Positions 13,906 through 25,900 of a stretch of DNA of 64,000 nt are shown here, in pieces. Position 1 is the stretch's first letter, and each line of letters opens with the position of its first letter. The stretch lies in the NCBI GenBank assembly GCA_015698045.1, contig BLAL01000283.1, forward strand, positions 1 through 64,000, read 5' to 3'. Under the pieces are notes generated by a model. The model was not told the origin of the DNA. It made no database searches and saw only the letters and a list, made by a program, of their open reading frames with translations. This stretch comes from Rhizophagus clarus (lineage: Eukaryota > Glomeromycota > Glomeromycetes > Glomerales > Glomeraceae). Both the position numbers and the translations under genes were made by a program.

Positions 13906-14008
13906 GGCAAACAGAAAACGAAATTTTATTCAGTTTTATAAAAAGGTACGTTGTACCACACATTTTTAGTAACCATGTGGTTCTGATGATGATCCGTGTA
14001 AACCATGT

Positions 14009-14880
14009 GCACGTCCGAAATGTGTGCCAGGTTACGCCAAATATATTGCTTTAGAGTACAACTGTAAATGTCAATTTACTTGACTGTCATAAATTTGACA
14101 TTTTGACCACATTTTTTTAAAAAAAAATTTAAAAATTTTTTGCGCTTTAATGTTAAAAATAAAAAATATATATTTTTGCATGCTTTCAAATATTACCATA
14201 GGTAGCATAATTTTATTTTAAAAATAAGCAATTTTATTAAATATTATAAATATTATATTTATGTTAATAAAATTACAAAAAAAAATTTATGACTCTACAA
14301 ATATTTAAAAGCTAGTTCCATAAAAATCAATATACATGAACTTTAATATCTACAGAACAACACTATTTAAGCTTGTTTCACTTGTTTCTATTGGCCAAAG
14401 TATTCAAAACTCAAATTATAACTTGAAATAAAAAAAACGCATCTTAGTATTATTAAAAAAAAAAATCCATAACATCATGAAATTAAAATAAATTAATACA
14501 CACTTCCCATACTCATAAACAACTTTTCTTAAGAATTTTCACTTGTTTAATACGACTAAATGCTGAAATTATGTTGCTAAAGCCTTTAAGAAATTTATAA
14601 CAAACGCGCTTTATATTGAATATTTTATATCCTTATAATAATATTTTACACCTGGAGTTCTGCTGCCGTTGAAAGATATTTAATAACTTCATTAAATAAC
14701 AAAAACATAAAATATTAAATATATTTAAAACATGAAAAAGGGATGTAAAAGTGAAGAGAAAACTTTTTCGCCGTGTTAGTGGCTGATAAACCAATCAGAT
14801 TCCCTTTATTTTGTCCTATGGGCATAGTCGGGCAAATAATTTGACATTTCGGCGTAACCTGGCACACATTTCAGACGTGC
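14009..14880. mobile_element. MITE-like element with 30-bp TIRs (872 bp)
   Basis: Left end 14009-14038 (GCACGTCCGAAATGTGTGCC and on to AGGTTACGCC) matches the reverse complement of 14851-14880 at 29 of 30 positions. Flanks AAACCATGT (14000-14008) and AAATCATGT (14881-14889) look like a 9-bp duplication with one mismatch. The interior is AT-rich and non-coding. A 8-9 bp duplication fits hAT or Mutator-like elements; I cannot choose. Confidence 0.7.
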
Positions 14881-15829
14881 AAATCATGTAATTAACATTT
14901 CACATGACCTAATATTTAACAGGTAAGCGATATTCATTTAAACACAAACATTTTATTGTGAAAGACAGTAATAGTTAACGAAATGATAGAACTGTCATAT
15001 GTAGATAGTACGGTTGTTCTGTGTTTTCGAGGTTACCAGTTATTCTTTGCCAAAGGAAACTACTAAATTTCTCTTTATTACACAAACACGTATTGACTAT
15101 TGACACAACCAAAGCGTGTATGGTTAGAAACAGCGAAATTAACTAAAAATTCCTGGTGCTCATAAAGCTTCATAGCAAGATATTGTATCATGAACTGTTA
15201 TATGTGATTGACATGACATCATAATTAAAATGCCTACTGCTAATAGATGATTTAAAAAAATGGTATTGCTAACTAATAATGGGATATAATTTCCCATATA
15301 ATTACCATTGTCTACCCAAAATACTAATATATTACATTTATTTGATAGAAAGATAATTATCTTTATTTCGAGCAATCCACATATCATGTAGAGCTTGGAA
15401 CCGGTACAAAAAACCTTAACCGGTTAAAAATCGGTTAATCAGTACCTTAACCGGTTAATTAACCGGTTAATTAATCGGTTAATTAATCGGTTAATTTGTG
15501 ATATGGTTAACCGGTTATTAACCGTTTAATAATATGTTTTTTTCAATTTATCGTATGGAACGGCTAGTAAATATTAAATATTTTATATAAAACATAAATT
15601 TATTTATTTTTAAAAAAAAAATATTATAACTATAATACATATGATGTTGCATTTTCATCTAAAATTCCCTTGCATCAAAAAATACAAATAAACAATTTAA
15701 ATAAATATCAATAAAAAAAAGATAATTTAATAATTGGTAATTCATTGGTATTCATAAAAGTTATTTCTAAATTTTATAAATGATGTTAATTTGGCAATTG
15801 AAATTCAAATAGAATGTTTAATAATATTA

Positions 15830-16129
15830 TTTACCTTATTAGCAAGTTGTGTAAATATATCCATAAATTTTGCATTTCTTTTTATGAACAATATTTCTTG
15901 AAAAAATTTTGAGCTTAAGGATGTACGCTTGTTAGTCATATTATTCCCAGTATCTGAAGTGGCTGGGTTGATAAAAATTTTTGTGCTAATATGAATATTA
16001 TGGGAAATCTTTTTTATGTTTATTCCACCATTTATAAGGATTGTAATTTGTAAGTATAATCTGGTTTTTTTGTAATATATTTATTAAAGTAATCAGAAAA
16101 ATTATCATCTTCGGGCAGTTCAGCCATAA
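15830..16129 (-). pseudogene. hAT transposase remnant (dimerisation domain)
   Basis: The frame starts MAELPEDDNFSDYFNKYITK at 16129 and then, after frameshifts, shows KWWNKHKKDFP, ILAQKFLST, PATSDTG and NKRTSLSSKFFQEILF. This is the order expected for the C-terminal hAT dimerisation region (Trp-Trp, P..LA...L..PA.S...R.FS.....R..L). The catalytic middle of the protein is absent, so this is an internal-deletion derivative, and at least two frameshifts disrupt what remains. It lies inside the element bounded by TAGAGCTTGG ends, which it presumably once mobilised. Confidence 0.7.
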
Positions 16130-16279
16130 TTGTAATTTATAAAATAAAGATATTTATTTTTTAGTGTCCTATTTAAACAAAAAAATTTATTGACTTAAAA
16201 AATGGTTAAATAAAATTATCGTTAAACAGTAAAAAATTGCTTCTCCGAGGTTACATATTTTCTATATATGTCAATGATC

Positions 16280-17106
16280 CAGTGTTCGGTAAATGATTTG
16301 AAATGACAAATGACTCAAATGACAAGTCATTTGTCATTTGTCATTTGGAACTCAAATGATCAGTCATTTAAGTCATTTGAAAAATATTAAATATTTCAAA
16401 AATTATTATTAATTATTTTGTTTATTTTAAAATAAAGAAACAAAATATTAAAACAAAATTTATTTAGTATATGTAATAAAAAAGTTTTAATAGTAGTGAA
16501 AGAGTATCGAATCACGTGATTTATTATTATTTTTATTGGTAGAAATAATTTTTTTTACACCTATTTAATCATAAACTCCATTTTTTTTTTATAAATAATA
16601 TTACATTTATTTAATGAAAGTTGTCTCACTATCAATAATCTCACCAATAGTGATTTACCGACAAGATTATTATTCACCGATCATCATTTCATCAATAGAG
16701 TTATTTCATCAATGGGTTTATTTCATCAACAAAAGCAATAAAAGCTAATAAATTTTGCAAGAATTGTAACTCATATACTGCATATAGAACCTATTTTTCG
16801 CATGTGAAATTTTATTTATGCATACAATATTAATAATTTTTGCTGTGTCATTAGTTAGGCGACTATGATTTTGCGATTGTACATCACGTGATGATGTAAT
16901 TAAATTGTCCAATAGTCTTTCTGTATTTTAGTGACAAATGACCAAATGACAAATGATGCAAATGACAGTCAAATGACACCCAATCATTTGGCATTTGGTC
17001 ATTTGCGAAATGACAAAATGACAAATGACAAATGATAGGGTATCATTTGGCCAAATGATTCCTAATCCGAAAAATGGTCAAATGACCAGGTCATTACCGA
17101 ACACTG
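16280..17106. mobile_element. nested non-autonomous hAT element (827 bp)
   Basis: Ends CAGTGTTCGGTAA... and ...TTACCGAACACTG are inverted repeats flanked by an exact 8-bp duplication CAATGATC (16272-16279 and 17107-17114). Both subterminal regions are packed with the word CAAATGAC(A) and its complement, in both orientations. There is no transposase. It inserted into the older element at 15389-17215, so it is the younger of the two. Confidence 0.9.
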
Positions 17107-17223
17107 CAATGATCTGCATTTAACCGGTTAATTTGACCGGTTAATGGATGTCTTAACCGGTTAACCGTCTTAACCGGTTAATTAACCGGTTAAGCTTAAC
17201 TGGTTCCAAGCTCTAATATCATG

Positions 17224-17979
17224 TAGTACAAAGATTAGTACATCAATCACATTATTCTCCGCAGTACATAGTAATTTGCTCAACGGAACTGTGACTCATG
17301 AATCACAGTTGTCTACAAGGTAAAATTAGATGCGTGGAAAGTATCTCGAATCATAAATATCTGGTTTATAACAATAACTTAAGAACAAATTCTCCGATTC
17401 AGTTGTGTTTTATATTTTTTTTTTAGTTTTAGTTATTTTTTATTGTATTCCCAGAATTAAAAATTCTAATGACTAACTACTATCGTATTTGTGTTACATA
17501 TATGTATATACTACAGAATTAGGAATCATTAGATCAGTGCATGCAGGTATTGCACAGCTACTAATACTGTACTGTGGCTTTTTCAACTTCTTTCGTTATG
17601 TTTATTGAGTTGGCATAATTTGTAATTCACCTTTTACATTTCGAAAAAACGAGAAACTCTAAACCTAGCTAATAGTTTATTGTTTTAACATCACTGCTAT
17701 GAAATGTATTACTTATATCACTTTCAACTCAAATAACAGTATACAATTATACGTTTCTTGTTGCTTTTATTTTGTGTCAATACGAAACATTTTTTAATAA
17801 ATTTTTGCTTTGATAGGACAAGAAACTGCACCACAATAAGATTTATATCAAATGGTTTTTTTTACCCAAAAAACAAATTCACTAAAATTTCCTATCTGGG
17901 ATTTGTTATAATGTTTAATTTGTCATGCATCTGTATTGCTACCAATATATGTCCAATTACATCATTATAGTTACAACTA
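17224..17979. other. gene-free AT-rich stretch
   Basis: No gene is supported. A 70-codon open frame at 17758-17970 is hydrophobic and lacks any recognised motif. It could be an upstream exon of the adjacent kinase pseudogene, but I see no evidence for that. Confidence 0.5.
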
Positions 17980-19134
17980 GAAGAATATCATGGCAATAGG
18001 GTAAAAGTATTATTGGGTAATAAGATAATTAATCAATATTGTCCTCAAGACCGCGTCGATTTTAATATTATCGGTCCTGGAGCATTTTCGCAGAAAAATG
18101 GAAGAATACATCAACAGTATATGCAATCAAAAAGTTTGTCAGTAATAAAGAGGTATGTTACGGATAAAGGACACTTTTTATTCAGGTGACAGAAGGTTCA
18201 TCGCATAAATATTACATCAATTACCCTTACTGTATAAGAATTGTTTATAATTATATTATACATTGGTGTGTCAGTTAGACCTAGGAAATCAAAACCGATA
18301 TATTGTAATAATAGTTTTATAATATACAAAGATTTTCTTTCTAGGTTTATTTAACGCACTTGGCAGATGGACGTCAGAATATTATTCGATTGCACGGAGT
18401 TACAAAATTAGACTTAGATAAAAAAGAATATTCGCTGCCTCTTGAATGTGCAGTCGGCGGAACACTAAGAGATCATTTAAGGAACAATACTATAGATTGG
18501 AAAAACCAATTAAGATTCGCAAAAGAAGCTGTTTTGCGGTTACATGATGATAAGGGAATCGTACATGGATCTCGTAAGTAAAGTATATTCGTAGCATTCC
18601 AATAACGTCTTAATACACAGACTTTGGATTTTAATTTAAAAAAGGAAAGGATTGTAACAATACTGGAGTATATGGTCTAATACTGAATATGGATCCCAAG
18701 TTGCTCGATCGAAAACTTCCATACTAGCTAGCGAGAAATCTGATGTATATAGTATGGGTTTTGTTTTGGAAATTAACAAACCATAAAACGCCTTTTGAGG
18801 GTCTTGATGATGAACACATTACGTGTAAAATACTTAATGGTGTAAGAGAAGAACCTGTCCAAACACGAATGTTAAATTTATTGGACTTTATCAAAGTAAG
18901 TGTTTAATTTCGGAATAATGATTCCTTTGGTTGAGTGCAATCTTTATTTTTCTTCTTATTGTGATCTAATTTAATCTATATGAATAGAATATTGGGAACA
19001 AGAACCGGATGAATGTCTAAATATTTTCCAAGTGAATTCAGTACTTAATAATATTGATTCTGAAAACATTAATATGTTAATTGTTCCTGAAAACGAAAAA
19101 AAAAGAGACCGCACACTCATGGCAAATTGATTTA
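17980..19134 (+). pseudogene. TKL-type kinase pseudogene
   Basis: Pieces occur in kinase order: LQLEEYHGNRVKVLLGNK, DFNIIGPGAFSQ (glycine loop), then after a frameshift KWKNTSTVYAIKKFVSNKE (beta-3 lysine), an intron (GTATGTT...TTTCTAG), ADGRQNIIRLHGVTK, ECAVGGTLRDHLRNN, LHDDKGIVHG, DFGF, NTGVYG, MDPKLLDRKLPY, ASEKSDVYSMGF, FWKLTNHKTPFEG, KILNGVREEPV and YWEQEPDECLNIFQVNS. The catalytic loop is gone: HGS is followed by a stretch with intron-like ends and then DFG, so the HGDLHxxN part is missing. Other lesions are a frameshift before KWKN, a stop after LDRKLPY and a frameshift between SMGF and FWKLTN. Family assignment is firm; function is lost. Confidence 0.8.
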
Positions 19135-20099
19135 AGTAAGAGTTGTCAACTATATTAAATTATTTCATATACCCTTTTTAGATTTTTCGTTATTACTATA
19201 GTTTTTTTCCCATTTATATGTAGAATATAAACAATAAAATAAAAAATGATTACTATTAAGTAATAGTATGTATTATATATGTCGTTGTGTACCAATTGTG
19301 CTTCAATCAATAATTATTTTTTTTTTTGCATAAAAACTCTTGGAAAGGTATTAAATTTGGGGCTTGAAATTCATACTATGATGTGGAACGACATAAATCA
19401 GACATATACGAATACTAGCTCGCATAAATTAACCGTAACCTCAACTGAATTCCATTAAACATTTAGGTGATTCACAAATTTCTGCTGATGTTGAATAAAT
19501 CTATTAGCACACAGGTCAAAGTTACATATTTCGAGAATCTCGAAGACTAATCTGTAAAAGAGAGTTATTAGGCTACTCATTAATGATAATTTCCATAGTA
19601 CATGAAAGTAACTTGAATATAATGAATGGCTATTAACTAGCTCTTAACTTTTCCAACAATCACGACCCATTTTGATCAATAATTATTTGTAAGATTCTAA
19701 GATATAATTACCAACTCTTCGGTTCATAAAAGTATCTCTTCCTATAATAACATAGGATAGTCAGATTAAGCGTTTAATGGTTTGAGCAGCATTATTCATA
19801 GCATATTAAACTAGTAAATCTGGCTTCGGGAATGCAACAACATTTTTTTGCATCGTTTCTGGTTTAATGATTTTCATAAACTTTTAACATGTGTCTCAAA
19901 CACTACCCAATTAGATTAGACTTACCGGAAATTCTATCTATAGTGTGCCACAGGCATATATGATATGCTCTTTTAACAAGATTTCTGGTGATTTTATCTA
20001 TAGTACATTTATAGTCGGGAGAAACTTATCTTAAGTGGTTCAATAATATCTATCAGTTTATTTTAAATATAAATTGCATTCTTCTATCATTTCTATTAA
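19135..20099. other. gene-free stretch
   Basis: AT-rich DNA between two decayed genes. No open frame, repeat or element boundary is supported. Confidence 0.5.
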
Positions 20100-21430
20100 A
20101 TGGCTCAGATAGATATTTTTGAATTGCAAAAAAGAATTAAAAGTCGTGATGAGACAATATCTTTATTGGAGAAGCAGCTTCTTGATAATTATTGTGAGAT
20201 TGGTCGATTGAAGGATCAACTTTCAGAATACAGTTGTGAATTAATAAGTTAAAAAACGAAATTGCAAGACGAGATGATGAAATAAGAGAATTTATTAAGA
20301 AAGATATTTCAGAAGTTTACAAGAAAAAGAAAAGATAAATTTTTGAGACTCGTTTGGATCGAATGGCTGGAAATGATCATTAGAACTGAAATCAAAAATA
20401 TTGCGAATTTCAACCGAACTAGAAAGTGAAAGTAGTTACCTCACAATAGTTTACCAAATGTTTGGTACTTGAGTTCAGAGGGAACATTTGGAAACAAATT
20501 CGAATTTCACTATCATTCATATTCTTAATTTGCTAACAATGTAAGTTTGTTGTCAAATCAGAAAGACATAAAGCGCATCTTCTACGTGTGCAACATGAAA
20601 GAAATAATGTAGAGCAAAAAACGGTACACAATCATTTTTTATACTATCAAAATCTGGTATTATGATTTAACATGCTCCCTAATTAGACGGTTACTAAAAT
20701 AAGTTATACTAATCAATATTCTCATGATATTTCATGTTATTAAAACTTTTATTCAATTATCAATCAACTAGATAAAATCAATTCGTAATCTATGATCTGA
20801 TTTTGATCGTGAGACGGAATTTGAAAAAATCAAATAGCAGTAAAATCATAACATCTTTTACCAATGAAAACGGTCATTGAAAACACTTCTAACAAAAACA
20901 AGGCTGTTCAAATTGGTTTTCTTAATATAGAGGAACTTATAGATTACTTATAAAATACGGATGTGATACATCTCAATGATACTCACTTTGTTGTTTTTCG
21001 TGAACATGAAATAACTGGTTATATCTTTCTTGACGTGTCTGAAAAAAAATTCCTAAGCTATGCCTGCTATGGTTTGAAGAAGGATCATCGGCTGTTCTTG
21101 CAAAGTTCGCTAAGGAGTGTAAGATGCAAACGGAAAAAGTTTTTCAACGACTAATCCTTTGAAAGAAAATGATTTTTATGACATGGTCGTATTTGTGAAA
21201 AATAAGTTGGATCTAAATGTGGTATTTGAAGAAAAAGTGAATGAAAATAGAACAAAACGAGGCAAAAGTTCCGTTTCCATTGTACATTACCATTTTCTTT
21301 AAATCATTCAAATAGTAGAGAATTCGACGTATTTGACGGTATTCAGTTACACTTATTTTTTTTACCACAGCAAATAACAAGAGACTCAGATGACGAAGGA
21401 AATTCTGAAGAGAAGGAAAAAATACTGATG
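20100..21430 (+). pseudogene. decayed coiled-coil plus SAM-like protein
   Basis: Starts MAQIDIFELQKRIKSRDETI at 20100 and runs 50 codons to a stop. A frameshift restores LKNEIARRDDEIREFIKKDI, a heptad-rich coiled coil. At about 20910-21160 comes QIGFLNIEELIDYL, a stop, LNDTHFVVFREHEITGYIFL, DVSEKKFLSY, then, one frame over, GSSAVLAKFAKECK. This pattern (W/FLxxxL...L....F......I.G..FL.L.E..F.S.G...G....L..F..EC) resembles sterile alpha motif proteins expanded in Glomeromycotina. It ends in an acidic tail (QITRDSDDEGNSEEKEK) after a possible intron. At least three disabling lesions are present. SAM assignment is by pattern only. Confidence 0.55.
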
Positions 21431-21939
21431 TAGGTAATTCGATGGTAATTCATAAAGCATATCATGAATTTAGTGATACGAACATAGTTATAATCTCAAC
21501 TTTAATAACATTGTTGTCCCTCATATTTTTTTCTACCTGGTTATCTCCGCATGTACAGTAAATATTATAGGATATTTTTTGGTAATATTTCGAAAGTGTA
21601 TACTAATAAAGAATAATATTCGGTGTTTGATGTTTCCTCCATACGTCCGTTAAGGATTTAACACCATGTATTGCATTTGCGTTTACATATTTTTGAATTA
21701 TACTATGGTCAGTGGAAATGATCAAGGGTGATAGTAAATAAAGACAATTTATTCGTTGATAAAAAGCACATGATGTTTTATACCCTTTGTACGACAGATG
21801 GGGATCGTTCCCAAAAAAACTAATGTTACGTGATCAATTTTTTTTCCAACAACGAGACCGTGACCCTTGGGTCACAGTTGCCTCGCATGTGAAATTTATT
21901 AAAATAGTAAAGTTCGACCCATTTTTTTGACATTTCTTG

Positions 21940-22135
21940 TGTTATCGCTTCAAAAGTTGCATAAGAACTTGTTGAAAGAAACAGTGAACTAGATGAATAT
22001 TATGCTGGGTTTTTACTGGATTTATGTAATTCACAGAAACAATTTGAAATAAGTAGATTATGCAATTTTTCGGTAAACTTTTGGCAACAAGGAATGCAAT
22101 TAAAAAAAATTCAGAAGGTGATCAAAAGTATACCA
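21940..22135 (+). pseudogene. orphan exon remnant
   Basis: After an in-frame TAA, about 55 codons read ELVERNSELDEYYAGFLLDL and CNSQKQFEISRLCNFSV. The composition looks coding and helical, but no family is recognised and no start or consistent splice sites are seen. It may be the far 3' part of the coiled-coil/SAM-like pseudogene upstream. Confidence 0.3.
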
Positions 22136-22925
22136 TGAAACAGAGAATAACATGATAAATAAAATTCCTTTTTTACTCTATTTTGTTTTTTCTATAACAG
22201 GAATGTTAAACAAGGACACAAAAATTCTTTTTTGGAAACGAAAGAAATAAAAGTATTTATAATTTCTAGCATTTTTATTTTTTCATCATTATTCATTGTT
22301 CACAATGTTTGTTGGGATTTTTAAGTTTGGAACGCCCAAAAAAGGTTACATACAATCATTGTTTCGAATTTTGACTTTTTATTTCCTTAAAAAAAAAGGA
22401 AAAAAAAAATCGGTATCACGGAATTATTAATTATTCGTAACTCATTTTATAAAATAAAAAAAGATAAGATAGTTTGATGTTAATTTTTTTTTTTTTTTTT
22501 TAATTTATTCATGTATTCGAACATAAATAATAAATAAAATTTCACGTGTAAAAATAGTAAATTTTTACAATATTGAGTAGCACAATTAAATTGATAGATT
22601 TTATCCTATTTTATCCTGTACAATCAAATGTTACAATGAACTGAAACACTTTTTTTTTATCAATCTCTCTGATGCTATATTTTATACCAAACATTATGCA
22701 TGATGAAATACTTTTTTTTTTGTCCAATTAAATAAGGTAACTGTTTTATCGTTATATCGTTAAAAAAAATTAATTTGCTTGGCGTGCATATTTATTATGC
22801 TTAATATAAATGGTAAATTTTAATAAAATAAATAAATTTTATAAATTCGTCAGTTTTTTATAAAAGGAGCGACAAAAAAAAATTATTTTCGTAAATTTTT
22901 ATAAATAAAATTTTACTCACGTAAT
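22136..22925. other. gene-free AT-rich spacer
   Basis: Contains long A and T runs and no supported gene. It presumably includes the former promoter of the channel-like pseudogene that begins at 22926. Confidence 0.5.
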
Positions 22926-25900
22926 ATGGGTGAAATAGTTGAGATTGATATTCCTGATAATATAAAAGAACATGGGGAAGAAATTGAAAAAATTTCGAAG
23001 GATGGTATTCGGAAAATATCAGAAGAACATAGGAAATCAATTTGTCGAATTTTTGTTTCTCAATACATGGATGATACTACTTACAAATATGAATATGGTT
23101 CTGATGATTATGTTGTTACTTATAGTGAAGAAGATGAATCAGTTCTTGGATGATCAGTTAACATCGAAATGTATGGACCACAACAACCCGATGTTTATTT
23201 TAAGATTGATAAAATCAATGATTTAGATGAATTAAGCTTTATACTAAATAAAAAAATCTTGTCATTAAATAATCGCAGTAAGCATTGTAAGTATTAATTT
23301 TGACTCACAATAATTGTAATTTAATTTTATGCTTTAATTAATAACTCATGTTGTAATTGTAGGGTTGATTGATTTAAATAGTGATCGTACTAGTAGTAAT
23401 GACCGATTTCTTGAACTAAAGCATCCCGTTTTTGGTTATGATTATGGAAGTAGTATTGGTCATGATGCTATTGGATTCCTTCCTTATGGTGATTTAATTC
23501 AGGTATCACTAGGATATCGCAAAATTTACAAGTACTGTTTAACAGACAAACCGAAGGAAACGGTTCCTTGGAAATATTCACAAATTAATGATATAGAAAT
23601 TCCCAAAAGTTACTATCATAAAATTGATAAATTGACTTGTTCTATATGTCGAATTAAGTTATTTCTAATTGTTGCATTCGAGAGTTCTAGTAAAAAGCTG
23701 CTTCAATTTGATTTATTGACAATGAATTTAGAAAGGCAATACACTTTAGAAACTGATGTTTTTTATTATTTTAGTAGACCAGTAATAATGAATAAAAATC
23801 AAACGTTATTGGCGACAGAATATGGTGGTGTTTGCATATTTTCAATGGAAAATGGAATGTTGATTTTTAAACATAAATGTGGGTATTACTTTTACAATAT
23901 ATTTTTGATATGAATTCAATTGGTATAAATTCACTATTGTCCTTTTCTAAATACAATTCACTATCATCTATAGAACCAGACATTCTATTTTCTGCGAATA
24001 AATTATAGTTAGAATATATGAAAAGTCTACCATAACTTTAAAAAATAATTCTGAAAGATTAGTCATTATTAGTGGTAAAAATAGTAAGCTAATAGATCTT
24101 TATCAAGTTTATGATGAAATTGATATTTCTGATGATTTTAATTATACAAGTGTGATAACTAAATTAAACAGAAAAATTTACATTGATAACGATCATAATG
24201 TTTGTATCACAGGTAGATTATATGATCATAACTTGCAACAATTGTCAAATGAGTTAATATATTTAAATAGTATTTATTCTTCTTCAACTATCTTCAAAAT
24301 TATACAAAATATGCTTATTGAAATCATTGACCAAAAGGACATTAGAAAAGCTGTATCTTCAAATAATGTTAAAATTATAAGTAGTAGTGCTGAGGATATT
24401 GTGGAGATGGAGTCTTTTGGTTGTATTGTTCCCCATATACTCTCATTTAAACTATTAAATAACCAGGATTTGGTGCTAATTCATATGGAAGGAATCACTA
24501 TTTTTACAATAAATGAAAACGAGTGTCGATACTTTTGGAATAATAAAGAATGGAAAGATATTTATGAAAAGTTCACAAAGGATTATGACAGAAAATATGA
24601 TATTAATTTTACTAATGAATACTACAAGTCACTTATTGGAAGAATTTTAAAAAATGAATTTGGTGATTCAAAACACTCAATACCATGTCCAAAATCGGAA
24701 GTAATTGAAGTGATTTTAAATGATAACTTAGTATCATCAAAATATGGATCTGAAATGTTAAAAGCGGCAATTAAAAAAAAAAGCAATGATATTGTTCGAC
24801 AAATTATTGAAACAATTCAAGATTATTCCGAAAGTTACATGGCTATTATTAGTTTATACTTATCAGAATTGTGTGATAATTATCCTGATTATATAATCAA
24901 ATATATCTCACGCACTTCTATTTTATTACTTCCTTATTATGCTCGTATTGGAAATTCAAGAAATACTTCACTTCATTCATACACAAAAGATATTTACATT
25001 AAAGAATCAAATATTGATAATATCATTTTCAAATTTATTTCAAGAATATATAAAGAACTAATTCGGCCTTTAAGGATAAAGGAAGAAATCCAAACGGTCA
25101 ATTTCATTGTTCCTTTTCCTCAAATATGTGTATACAAAGATGATAATCATGAGATTGATCATGATGACGATGAATCCAAGAATAAAAAAAATCATGATAT
25201 CAAATCAAAAATAATCACAATACTAATACTAATACTAAAAAAGATGATCACGGGACTAAAAATAATCATGATGATACCAAAAAGGAATAGTATTTGGAAT
25301 GAATTTTTATATAAACCAAAATCTATTCTATTTTGTAATATAGATAGTAATCACTTTTATAATTGGTGGAATTTTGCCGCGATTATAGATTTTAAGTGGA
25401 AAACTTTTGGAAGAAATTGCTATTATCTGATCTGGTTATTCTATACAATTTTTTATATTTGTTATTCATTAGCTTCTACTTTGGAACAAAAATCTTTCCC
25501 TGATTTTTATTTTAAATTACTTTTTATAATTTCCATTATATTGGGCTCAATATTTTTAATTTTTGAAATTCGTCAATTTCTATGGAATTATAAACGTTAT
25601 TTTAAAGATATATGGAATTTATTTGGTAAGTAAACATTTATTTAATTAATTGCTTTACATTTAAATAAAAATTAACTTGTTTTAATCTTCAATAACCGTA
25701 GGGGCATATCTTTTACCCATCATAGCATCCATTTTTTGGCTTATTAATAAAAGCCAACCACTTTGGCTTACGGCGATATCTATTATATTATTAAGCTTTA
25801 AATTTTTATTGTTTTTTAGAGTATTTGAATCATTTGGAATTTATTTTGCTATAATAATTGGCGTTGCAAAAAAAAGTTTTTCCATTTTTGGTGCTCTTAT

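Larger units (their letters stand above)
15389..17215. mobile_element. hAT element, internally deleted and itself invaded
   Basis: The inverted ends start TAGAGCTTGGAACC (right end GGTTCCAAGCTCTA) and are flanked by an exact 8-bp duplication ATATCATG (15381-15388 and 17216-17223). Both ends carry clusters of the subterminal palindrome TTAACCGGTTAA (15411-15530 and 17120-17200), typical of hAT subterminal transposase sites. Inside, on the minus strand, lies a remnant of the hAT C-terminal dimerisation region (about 15830-16129), and a second element is inserted at 16280-17106. This gives good class-level confidence; the element is no longer autonomous. Confidence 0.9.

Noticed and set aside
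22972..23226. Alternative-frame ORF over the channel pseudogene start
   Set aside because: It overlaps the frame that encodes the recognised N-terminus and is an out-of-frame shadow.
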